Shown here: positions 25,201-37,200 of the stretch, one piece after another
Numbering within the stretch: position 1 is the stretch's first letter
Layout: the number at the start of each line of letters is the position of its first letter
From: Acanthornis magna
Taxonomy: Eukaryota > Chordata > Aves > Passeriformes > Acanthizidae
Assembly: GCA_036785705.1 (NCBI GenBank)
Contig: JAWUZG010000173.1
Span: 1,845,001 to 1,909,000 of the forward strand
Length of the DNA stretch: 64,000 nt
Direction of reading: 5' to 3'
Made by a program: the position numbers and the translations under genes
Notes under the pieces: model-generated
Database searches by the model: none
The model's input: the letters and a program-made list of their open reading frames with translations, nothing else
What the model was told of the DNA's origin: nothing

Positions 25201-28200
25201 TGAACTGGATGATCCTTGTGGGTCCCTTCCAGCTCAGGGCACTCTGTCACTCTGTGATTCCCTTGCAGTTTGCAATACTTAGAAGCATAATGGTTTTTCT
25301 TCTGTATCCTCAGACAGAGAAACCATTACTTTCCTGTAGACAATGTCATTTTTGAATACCCAGGCATAACTTTTTGAAAGATCTTACCAAGTGTTTCCTG
25401 AAGTGTTTGCACAACTGTGTGCAAACAGCACACCAGTGCGCATCAGAGAGTGAGCTCATTTACATCCACAGGATTAAGCAATTCCTATTCATGTTATATT
25501 CTTATTGCTGAGAATTTGTGAGAGGCAAAAAACACAGGCAGACTTGCTCTGGCTTATCCTGTTGATGCTGCTTCATGCCCTTCCCTTCCCTTCTTGGCTG
25601 CAGCACCAACACTGACTTCAAAGAGGATCTTACAGCTTCTCTCTGTTTTGAATTTGGTTTGCTTTTGTAATTGAGGGGAAATTTTAAACCAATTTTTTTT
25701 ACAAGTTAAAATACTTCCAGCCCACATTGTTGTTATATGTCGTGAATCATAAAATAAATCCCCAGTGTGATTCTTTTAAAACAAAGAATAAGACTTATTT
25801 TGGTGGAATTTCCACACAATTTTTCATAATAGAGGCTGTGTTAATCCACAGGTATAAATCTTAAACCGAGTGTTCTGGTTAAGTCTTTATTACATAAGAT
25901 TTATTTCAATTTTGGTGGAATCTGAAACATCAGTACTTTTCTTAGATTAAGTGAGAGAAAATGCAGTGTGTTCTGCAGATTTATAACATCACATTAACCT
26001 GTCCCCAAACTTCATTCTCACTTCACCGGTTCTTTTTTCGGCAGGAGATGAGAATGAAGCAAAATATATTTTTCTTTCACCTGCTTGTGTAGAGCCATAA
26101 TTTGGAGTTCAACAGACCTTAAAAACGATTTGGGGGTTCCAGGAAACACAAACTGGGAGTTGTCTGTTTGCTTTGCGGTTTTACCTGCCTCTATCATTTT
26201 GTATTTTGCAAAAGAGGCACAAAAGATTGGAGATTGCTCTTAGCTGTGCTTCCAAGTGATGATTTGCTGGAGATGCCTACAGCTGGGTAAAGCCCACTTC
26301 TTCTTTAACATGGATCTTGACTGCTCAAGCATCATTTTATTGCTGTGTATTGATTAAAAGTCTCATTGAAAGATGAGTATTTGGACAGGACAAAAGAGGA
26401 AAAATAATTTTTCCCTCGTGTATACTTGTGTGCATGTGTGTGAGTTTTAGAAATGAGTTTGGGTCATTTAATTATTTTGCAGTGAATCTTACGCTGTCTA
26501 AAGTCAGAGCAGGGCTGATGGAGTCAAATCCAGTTTGTTCAGAGTGTGAATTCCTCGGGTAGTGCAGTCTTACTGACTAATGGAGCCTTCTAAAATCACT
26601 GCTGTCTTTGTTTCTGCGTGGGGCACTTCTGTCAGCTGGGGAGAGAAGGTCCCCAGTGATGCAAATTGATATATTCTGCTTTCTCGTGTTTTCCAAGAAA
26701 ATATGACTCCAAGGCCCCAAGAACAGAAGGACAGCTCAGTGTTCTGCACACAAAGGTTTGAAGCCAGCCTTGGGCTTATGAAGGCCACCTAGTTTGCACT
26801 GGAATAACCAAAAGCTAGCACGCAGGAGCAAATTTCAATTTTTCCTGTTCAAGCCTTTGAAAGGGAAGCGAATTTAAAGTAATGAACTAGTAACAAATTA
26901 CTCAAATAATAAGGTGAGGCGTAAAAAACCCAGTAGCAACTTCATAAGAGAGTCATCCCGTTTACTTTCTCTGAATGGCGTTGGGGTTCTGTGGCAGAGC
27001 AGGAGATAATATAAAATGCCAGGCGGTTTGTATAGTACTTTGACCTCAAAGCTGTTCTTCCAGTATTAAGAGAGTGCACACAAGTGTTTAAAAAGGAAAG
27101 GGATATAAAAAGATCAATGTAAGATGCAGCTGCATTGTGATTTCATAGAATCACAGAATCAATTAGGTTGGAAAAGACACCTGAGATCATCGAGTCCAGC
27201 CTGAAACCAATCCCCACCTTGCTCCAGACCAGGGCACTGAGTGCCATGTCCAGTTGTTCCTTGAGCACCTCCAGGGGTGGGGACTCCACCACTGCCCTGG
27301 GCAGCCCCTGCCAATGTCTAATCATCCTTCCTGTGAAGAATTTCTTCCTAATGTACAAACTAAATCTCCCCTGGCGCAGCCTAAGACTCATCCTGTCGCT
27401 GTTCCCTGGAGCACTGCCCGACCCCCCCGGCTGTCCCCTCCTGTCAGGAGCTGTGCAGAGCCACAAGGTCCCCCTGAGCCTCCTTTTCTCCAGGCTCAGC
27501 CCTTTCCCAGCTCCCTCAGCCTCTCCTGGGGCTCAGCCCCTTCCCAGCTCCCTTCCCTGCCCTGGATATGCTCCAGCCCCTCAAAGTGCTTCTCGAATTG
27601 AGAGATCCAGAATTGGACAAAGCACTCCAGATACCGCTTCAGCAGTGCCGAGTACAGGGGAAATTTCCAAACAATTGCCTTCATTCCCACTCATGCAGAG
27701 AATTGTGAGATGCAGGATTGCTGCTGTGCAACCAGACCTGTCTCATACGGTGGGTAATTTGTGCAGAGCAAGGTTCTCACCATTTTGGAGCAGAAGTTCA
27801 GGGGAAACTTATGGCTAAAATGCAAATTAGGGCATAAGTCCAGAGGAGGCCACAGAGATGCTCCCAGGGCTGGAGCCCCTCTGCTCTGGAGCCAGGCTGG
27901 CAGAGCTGGGGCTGTTCCCCTGAACAGGACAAGGCTCCAGGGAGAACTTAGTGCTTAGAGAACTTAGTCCCTGTCAGTGCCTAAAGTGGGCTTATGAAAA
28001 AGAGAGTGAGGCACTTTTTATATCGGCAGACAGTGACAGAACAAGGGGCAATGGTTTTAAACTGCCAACTGCCAGAGAGCAGGGAAAGGCGTGATATGGG
28101 GAAAGAATTCTTGACTGAGAGGGTGGTGAGGCCCTGGTGGAGGTTTCCCAGAGAAGCTGTGGCTGCCCCATCCCTGGTGGTGCTCAAGGACAGGGCTTGG

Positions 28201-31200
28201 AGCAACCTGGGATAGTGGAAGGTGTCCCTGCCCATGGCAGGGGGGTGGAACAGAATAATATTTATGGTCCCTTTGACCCCAAACCATTCTAGGATTTTAT
28301 TTTATGATTCCGTAATTGACATCAGCACAAATATTTTCTCCCCTGGGACTTCAAACAGCCTGGAAAAATAAGAAATAAGCTAAAGAAGCGGTGTCTCAAA
28401 AGTCACCAGTTGTTCATGCCATATTTCCCTTTTTTATTTTTTGGTTTTCTGTTGGTTTGGTTTGGGTTTGTTTGTTTGTTTGTTTGTTTGTTTGTTTGTT
28501 TGTTTGTTTGTTTGTTTGTCTTTCTGTAGCTGGAGGACGTTGGTGACATTATTGAAAAGATTCGCATAGGACACAACGGTGCCGGGCTGAACTCGGGGTG
28601 GCATTTGGACCGTGTGAAGATTCGGAGGCTGTTGCCAAACGGGAAGGTAGGCTGTGAATCCCAGCACATCCCCATGAGCTGCCGCTTCCATTTCCCAGAC
28701 TGCATTTTCTGTGTACAAACTGTGATTAACAGTGAAAAACGACTCCCTGAAGAGCAATGCACACTAAATGAACTTGCTGGAGCCTGGGGATCTGGGGACA
28801 GCAAACATGTGTTGTCATGTTTTGTTCTTCAAATGTTGATGATAAGGCTCCGCAGTCATTGCTTTTTTAAAGCTTCATGCTTCCATGTGCAGCTCTGTTT
28901 TGAGGCATCTCGGGGAAGGAAGTGGAAAGTGGGTGTACCATTTTAAAATAAAAAGTATTGTTGCTAAACATGGACAAGAAACAGTTTCATCAGTCCCTTA
29001 ATTCTGGAAGAATAAATGCAAGGAGCCAGTACAATTAAGACAAGCAAAATGTCTCTCAGTGCAAGCCCCTGAATAATTTTTTTTAAATCAAGTTATATGA
29101 GAGGATTTTTCATTGCTCATGTGAACAGGATTAAGGCAGTGCTGTCAGAATGGTCACCTTCATCTTGTCCACCTAAGAAACTTCTCCTCAGCCCTGCTTT
29201 CAGATGTTGGCTGTAAGAACAGAGATGAATCTGGCTGTGGGGAAGTTCAAAAGAAAATCACCTCTTTGGGGCCAGTCCAGAATTGGAGCAGTAGCTGTAC
29301 TGGGGAAAACCTGAACCCTTTCCCCTTTTTCCAAAGGGATGTCAGCTTTTATCTCCCCTCAGGTCTGCCCCCTCCTCAAGTGACTTCTGATAGCAAGTTC
29401 TAAAACACAGCTTGCTCAGTCATGGTGAACCTACTTCTCGTCTTGTTTCTTCCTTCAAAATTTACAGGATATGTTTTATTCTCTTTGCTACACAATCAAC
29501 TCAAATGTCTTCCCTGAACCCTCCCCACCACAGACTCATGGAATTGTTTAGGTTAAAAAAGAACTCCAAGATCATCGAGTCCAACCATTCCTCCAGCACT
29601 GCCAAGGCCACCGCTAACCCATGTCCTCAGGTGCCACATCCACATGGCTTTTAAGCCGCTCCAGAGATGGGGACTCCACCACTGCCCTGGGCAGCTGGGC
29701 CAGGGCTGGACAGCCCTTTCCATGATTAAATTGTTCCCAACATCCAATCTAAATCTTCCCTGGTGCACCTTGAGGCCGTTCCCTCTTGTCCTGTCGCTGT
29801 TCCCTGGGAGCACAGCCCGACCCCCCCGGCTGTCCCCTCCTGTCAGGAGTTGTGCAGAGCCACAAGGTCCCCCTGAGCCTCCTTTTCCATTCTCCTGTAC
29901 GAGCTCCTTCAGAAGCCAATACCCTCAGATTGTGACTCGTTGTGACCTTTTTGCCAGTGTGACATTATCAGACCCTCAGTGCATTGCCTTACCCTTGCCT
30001 TGTACAGCTTCGTTAGGTTAATGAACAGATTTACATTGTTTTTGGAGATACTGTGGTTGGTCACAGGCTGGGGAAGATGAAGAGGGGGATGCCCAAAGGG
30101 GTGGAAACCAAGGGGAAAGAGATTCTGGGGTTGCCTCTTTCTAAGCTGGCCTCAAACTGAGCACTTTGGGAAGTGCTTGAGAGCTCCGTGTGCTCTTCCA
30201 TGTGCCCAGAGAGGGTCTGGGGGCTGCAGCCCCTCCTCAGTCCCTGCGGCAGCTCTGAAGGGCAGACAGCGAGAAGCCTGAAGGTGGAGGAAGGGAGGAA
30301 AGCCCTGAACAACTTGGGAATGGAGAGATTTACAATTCTGCTGATCTTTTGATTATGGCATGGGAAAAAAGAAGAAAGCAGAGCGCTGCATGATGCCGCT
30401 GATCAGCCGCAGGATATTATGACCTGCCACAGGATAGCAATATGCTGCCAGCGCTTCTAAAAGCTGTGCTACCTGATTAGACTGCTAAGATGTGTCTAGA
30501 TGTATCTGTAGTGCTGCAAAAGAAAAATGAGGTCAGTAACTTTTCAGATTAAATTGAAAGCACTTGGGTAGGAAACTAGGATTGTTGCATGCTGAAAAAA
30601 CTGTCTTGGCATGCCAATTATATTTGATAATTATATTTCATTTGTTACAGCTTGGAGAAGGGAAAAGCACTGACTTTTAGCACACTATCATACCCTGCTT
30701 CTAGCTCTGGGCCACACTCAGACTCTAACGAAACAAATTCTGTTCAGGGCTGCAAGAGGATTTTACTGTGGGTAATATAAACCAGTGTACTTTACACCAC
30801 TTAAATATTAATAAAACCACTAACAGGGAAACCCCAATAAAAACCGTGGCAATGGCATGGTGATTATCAATAATGACTCAATTAACTCTTGCAGTAAGTG
30901 CACATTACACCCCACGGTCTCCCCAGTCCCCAGATATCCTGTTACCAAATAAACAGTGTTCGCATCGATGGCACACACAGCCAACAAAAAAGCGAATGCT
31001 CAGGAGCAGGTGGAAGCTTCAGTGAGAGACGTGACTGAAGTGGGATCTCTATCAGGAGGAGAGGGTTTCAGCACTGAAGCATCGCTCTGGAAAGACCTCT
31101 CTTCCCAGCCTGCAGGTGTGGAGATAAGCGCTGCTCATCGCCTCGGCGTGCAGTGAGATAATACAGATTAAGTGGTCAGACAGCCAGGGCAGAAATGAGG

Positions 31201-34200
31201 AGGCAGGAGTTTTGGCTGGTTATTAGGTGCTGTGTTCTGCTTGTATAGCACAAATAACACTTGAAAGTAAAAGATGTGAAATCCCCCGAAGTGCCGCCGG
31301 TTTCCTTTGACACCATTTTGTACGCCGCGCTCCAAACCTCCTGATGGAATTAAACATCTCTGTCTGGGGTTAAACAGCAGCGCTGCAGGGAGCAGCAGAG
31401 GGGAGGAGAAGTGGTGTTTCATTAACAGCAGAAGATTCAGGCTGTGCCTACTCAAAGATGACTCTGCTGCAGACTCCAGACAGTCACACAAGCACCTCAG
31501 AGGGGTTCCGACCCCACAGACCAACGCTGGGACCTTCGTGTGGTGGCACTGTGACCTGTTCGTTCTGCGGTTGGCGTGCACATCTGCCCTGGGGTGCACA
31601 ACACGTTCCTGCCCCGTCACGGTGCAGGATCTGCAGTTCCAGGCAGTGCAAGGCAGATGAGAATGGTAAAGATTGCTACAGTGAGATCAATTCCCTTCCC
31701 TTACCATATATTAATATTTTCATATTTAAATAGTAAAAGTAGTTAAGAAAGGACCCCGTATTACTCACGGCAGAGTAATTAAGGTGGAAATTATTCATAA
31801 AGGGTGTCTACAAGAGAGCTGGAGAGGGACTTTGGACAAGTGCATGGAGGGACAGCACACAGGCAATGGCTTCCCAGTGCCCGAGGGCAGGGACAGATGG
31901 GATCTTGGGAATTAGGAATTGCTGGCTGGGAGGGTGGGCAGGCCCTGGCACAGGTGCCCAGAGCAGCTGTGGCTGCCCCTGGATCCCTGGCAGTGTCCCA
32001 GGCCAGGCTGGACAGGGCTTGGAGCAAGCTCGACAGTGGAAGGTGGCCCTGCCCATGGCACGGGGCTTGGAACCAGATGATCTTTAAGGTCCCTCCCAAT
32101 TCAAACTACTCTGGAATTCTTTTAGCATTATTGGTATGTTATATATGAAAGTGGTGGCACAGTGCACTGGAAAGAGCAGGAAACCCCTGTGCTGTGCAAG
32201 AGATAAATTATAAGCTTGTCAGTAAAGAAAGGGCCAATTTTTTTTTTTTTTTTTTTTTTTTGTATTTATTTACTGTGAGATTAAAACTAACTTCCTTTTT
32301 TTTTTTTTTTTTCTTCTGTTCAGACTCGTGGCCTCTGTATCTTGCATGATGTCTCTTGCCCCTCTCTTTATGGAGTCATAGCCTGGGGTGCCCAGCACTC
32401 AGAAAGCTGCCTGCATCTTCCCATCTTGGAGGCCTTATGGGAGTCTGTCCTTAATGAATAATCTGGGATTAATTTTGTTTACCAAGTGGAAAACACATGT
32501 TCTATTGTTTTTGTCTGTTTGATGATATAAATCATATTTGTTTCTACCAAAGTGAAGTCAAAACAAAAGATCAAAAATTAAATCAGTGTTTTTCTCCTCT
32601 TATTGCATGTATGGGAATTGCCTGGAACTCAGCTTGAGTCACAGAATTATAGGACAAAATCATGAAGTATTGAGCTCAGGAAAAATAAAAAAAAAGCCCC
32701 ACTCACTTCAAAGAAAATGCTGCCTGAATAAGGGTTGAAAAGGAGTTGCAGAACCTCAGTAAAATACAGCTTTGGCAGGAATGGTGCAGTCCTGATTAGA
32801 AATTTACAAGCTTTAATACTGGGAAGGGCAGAGATCTATTGGATCATACAACCACTCTCACACACCCGCTGGGAATCCTGTTTTCTGCTGCATGTTCAGT
32901 GGTTTTTCTGAGAGTCCTCAGATGTCCTCTTTCTGGAGGAAATACATGTCTATGTACTATTTTAGGTCTGCCTCTACACACACAGGCACACATACATGAG
33001 TTGAAAATCCATGCATGCATATCCGAGTATTTTCAAAGGGGAAATGTTTACATGTGTTTATGTTGTTTTGAAGAGGTTATCTCTGTCATGTTTACTCCAG
33101 GGCTCGGAAACTCTCACATTTCCATGTGAAAGATGGCTTGCAAAGTCTGAGGATGACGGCGAGACCATCAGAGAACTTGTGCCATCTGATATTTTTACCG
33201 AAAAGCTCCTGAAGGATGGGACGCTCAAGCAGATAGAGGAAGAAGTTGAAGAGCCTTTAGAAGGTAAAATAATCCTAGGAGTAGGTAGGGGTGATTTTTC
33301 TGATTTTTTGGAACAAAACATTTGGATGTGTGGTTCAGTGCTGGTACAGCTGTTGACTTTTCTTTCCCTTCCTGTTTTCTGGCCTCTCTCGCACCTGGAG
33401 CACTTCTGTGCAATAACATCATCATTTCCCTGTGGGTCTCTCACAGACACCCTTCCACACTCATTGTTTACATATCTCCTCTGATGCCTAACAAAATTCT
33501 TACACCTTGTGTTCCAGGCTGTGTTAACCTCTTCACTCCTTTGCCCATCTCCACCTGTCCTGTGCACTCTGCCCCTTCCTTTCCTGTCCTCCGAGTCTAA
33601 TTAATGCTCCTCTTTCCTCCCAAAGTTGTTTTGCCCTGCTGCCCTTCAGGTACAAACGCATAACCTTTAGAAATCTGGGTCGTTGCAGCCACCTTCACCT
33701 CATTACAGTGCCTCTCAGGAGGAGAAAAATTCTTATTCAGTTCTTAGCCCATCTTATAAAGTCGTGACGTTCTGTGTTTGGCCTTACTGGTAGCTGAAGC
33801 AAGTGAACAAGAACTGACATTTCATCCCTAAATCATTGCTTCTTTGTATGCCCAGCTATTTGTACCTCTTTTTCCTCTAGAAAAGAATCTCCTGTTCGCG
33901 CCCAGAGCTCATTATGTCCTTGAGAGAGGTCATGAACTTCCTTATCCTGAGCAGAGAGAAACTAATTCAGCTGCCATTTTCATTCTTGACTCTTGCATCT
34001 GGCAACAAGATGATTCAACAACATAGAAAATAAGTTCTTTCACTGTTTCTTTTCTTTCCGAGTCTGATTTGCATTTACAGTGGAACATTGTCAGGGTGGA
34101 GTTAATTGGGATTGGTTTCCATTGCCGAGGGAAGAGGTACCGTGCTGGAAGGAATACTACTGTCCTCCTCCCTCCTGTTAGGAACTACGTGGTAGCTCAT

Positions 34201-37200
34201 GGGAGATTTCTCTTCCTGCAGACACAAAGACGATTTTAATATCAATTATTAAGTGGTAAAACACTAACAAGGGCTGCCCAGAGAAGCAGTGAATGCCTAA
34301 TTCCTGGAAATGCTGCAGCTTAGGTTGGAGGGGGTTCTGATAAACCTGGTCTAGTGGAAGGTGTCACCACCCATGGCAGGTGGGTTGGACAAGGAGGCCT
34401 TTAAAGGTCTCTTCCTACCCAAACAAATTGATGATTCAATGGTTCCCTGACTTCTAGATGCCTGCATGACATTTTCCTTAACTTGTTAATTTCTGTTGCT
34501 TTACCTTGGACCACTTACCATTTGTTAATTAACCTAGGTGACTCACTTTTCCTATCAAAATCAAAGCCTTAAAACAAGTTTTACACTATGGAATAGAATT
34601 TTTAGATAACTGTAGGTTTCTTCTGTCCGGGAGCTAGGGCTAGGTTTGGGAACTTCTTCTTTAGATATAAAATATCTGGGACAAGAATTTTATCTTCTGC
34701 ATATCTGAGAGTCCTCATAAGTCTTGGGCACTGACAGAGTGTAAATGATAGTGATGGAAAATCAGCTCATGGTATTCTGAGGATCTTTTTTTTCTATAAT
34801 AGACTGTGTTTTAGCCCTGGAGGTCACTAGAACTAGCAAGCAAAGGCCAAAGAGGGATGCACTGACTAATTAGACAATATGCATTGCTTCCTTCATTACT
34901 AACGTTGCAGTTGCCTCTCAAAGATGGAGCTATAACTCTGTAGGACATATGTGAAGAGGCAAATCAGAAAATCCAGCACTGCACCTGGTCTGGTGAATAT
35001 TCTCAGGTGAGGACTCTGATCCATTTCTCAGAGAAATCAATGGAAATCTTTCATAGATGACAAAGCAGAATAGGGTCTGTTTTACTGTGAAAGAAGAAAA
35101 AGACAATATAACAATTTTCTTCAGTGCTGTTAGCGTACATAGAATCCTAACTAAGACTTTGTGCCTCTTACTCATTTGCATTGCCCTGGGATTTGCAGGG
35201 AGGCATTCTCCATGGCTCATATGCCACCAGGGTAATCAGAGACTTGTACAGTCCCTCATTGTTTTCCTGGAGAGGATGCTTTCAGTAACTGTTTGTTTTC
35301 CCCATATAATTGGGAGAAGAGTAGCAAAATAAAAATAGGAGTATTTAACAGGTTTCATAGAGCACATTACTAAAGGCTTGATGAGGCTTTATTGTCTCGT
35401 CGTTGAGCAAGCTAAAGAGAAAGGGTACTTTAACAGCACAGCTCCAACACTTCCTTAATTAAATACTCTCTCAGCAAAAGGACCCAGAAACCTGTTCTCT
35501 GTCTGTTTGGGGAATTTATAGAGATACATGCCATTAACTCCTGTAGTAATTGCACATCTGAATTCCCAGTCTTTGTTTATGGAAGATGGAGTATTAAGGA
35601 TTCACATCACTGAATGACTTGTTCTCAGATCTATGTCCCCCGAGCCTCCGTATGAAAAGGTGCTGAGTCCCTCACCTCTATCGACTTCCCCTCTAGTAAT
35701 GACCATAATGATTCTTTGCATTTTTAACCCTGAACTGTGTGATCAAAGCAACACACAGGCATTGATCAGATAGAGAAAAGGAAAGTCAGCAAATGTCAGC
35801 CCAGGGCTTCTCCAGTCTTTGGATCAGAAACCTGAAAGGAAAAAACCATATGGGATTTAAAACATCTACAAGCGATGAGAAGAAAATCTGGGGAGCATTT
35901 TCTTAGGTAAATTCAGTATCTAACATGGATCTTAATATTTCACCTGACCAGAAATCATCTCTGTTTTTTTCTTTAGTTCACACGTACAAGATCAGCGTGT
36001 TCACTGGGGATATCTATGGTGCTGGGACAGATGCCAATGTTTTTCTAAATATCTACGGAGATCTAGGGGATATGGGAGAGAGAAAACTCAGTAAATCCGA
36101 AACAAACTTCAACAAGTTTGAAAGAGGACAGGTAAAAATGCAAAGGGTTAATGACACTTTCAATTTCTCAGTCTTTAACCTATCAAGTCAATGACTGTCT
36201 TTATAGGCTGAGTTTTCCTATGAGGGATGAATTGATTGATTCCATTTAGCACATTCATTACCTCTTAAAATGCTTTGTATGGATTGTCAGCTGGGTGTTA
36301 CAACTGACAGGCGCTGCAGCAAACAGACAGATGTTCCTGTGAAGTCACTGATGGACAAATTATGAGCTTGGTCCATGAAAACTGGCTTGAGCTGTGAGCT
36401 TCAGATTCCCACAGTGCCTGTGCAACTGATTTGCATGTGCACAGTGCATGTTGGAATTCACCTCAAAACTTGATAAATTGATGTGACTTAAGTTGTGTCT
36501 GCGTTTGAAGAAATAACACCAAAAGTGATGCTCTGTGGTCATCCCATGAGTCGTTTGGATATAATGGTGGCGAGGGTTGTTTCATCTGGATTGTTCATAC
36601 AAATCTAACTGGATTAGAAAGGGAAGTGTACTTAAAAATCTCCCAGGATTTCAATATTCTAACTGGTTGTAAAAGTGGTGGTTTTTGCACCTCCCCTCCT
36701 AGCAGAAGCAGGCTTTAAAACACTTCCCTGAAGAACAGTTTTAGCTTACAGATCTGCCTCTGTAGGCTTCTGCAAAGCTTTTAGCCAAACACCATCCTCC
36801 AATATGGAATTTAAACATATGTGTTCTGTAGTCTCCCTTTTTTGCTTTTCTCCAGTAGATGGTCTGTTGAGAGTTTGTTAACACAATCAGCTGCTCTTGA
36901 ATCCTGCAGGAGGACACATTCACGATAGAGGCTGTGGACCTTGGCATTTTATACAAGATCAAGATTCGTCATGACAATAGCATGATCAGTCCTGACTGGT
37001 TTCTGGAGAAAGTGGAGATCCTGGATGAAACCACAGAGGAGTCGTTTGTTTTCCTGTGTGAGCGCTGGCTCTCTAAGAAGAAAGAGGACAAAAAGATAGA
37101 GCGTACCCTTTATGAACAGGTGCACTCATGGCTCAAAGCAGACTCTACTCCTACTCATAAAAATAATATTACTGAGTATCTGGTTGAAGTCCAGGGTGGG

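Larger units (their letters stand above)
24347..28529. other. Intron 13 (4.2 kb)
   Basis: It contains three CR1 fragments (24785-25261 plus, 27143-27662 minus, 27837-28311 plus) and ends in a (TTTG)n tract. The stretch 25262-27142 has no recognised element. Confidence 0.7.
28647..33100. other. Intron 14 (4.5 kb)
   Basis: It contains CR1 fragments at 29531-29888 (minus) and 31803-32120 (plus), and two poly-T runs at 32238-32312. ORF-like stretches at 30061-30312 and 31168-31620 have no recognisable family. Confidence 0.7.

Noticed and set aside
27168..27818. A 216-codon + strand ORF
   Set aside because: It overlaps the antisense CR1 at 27143-27662 and has no protein family features.
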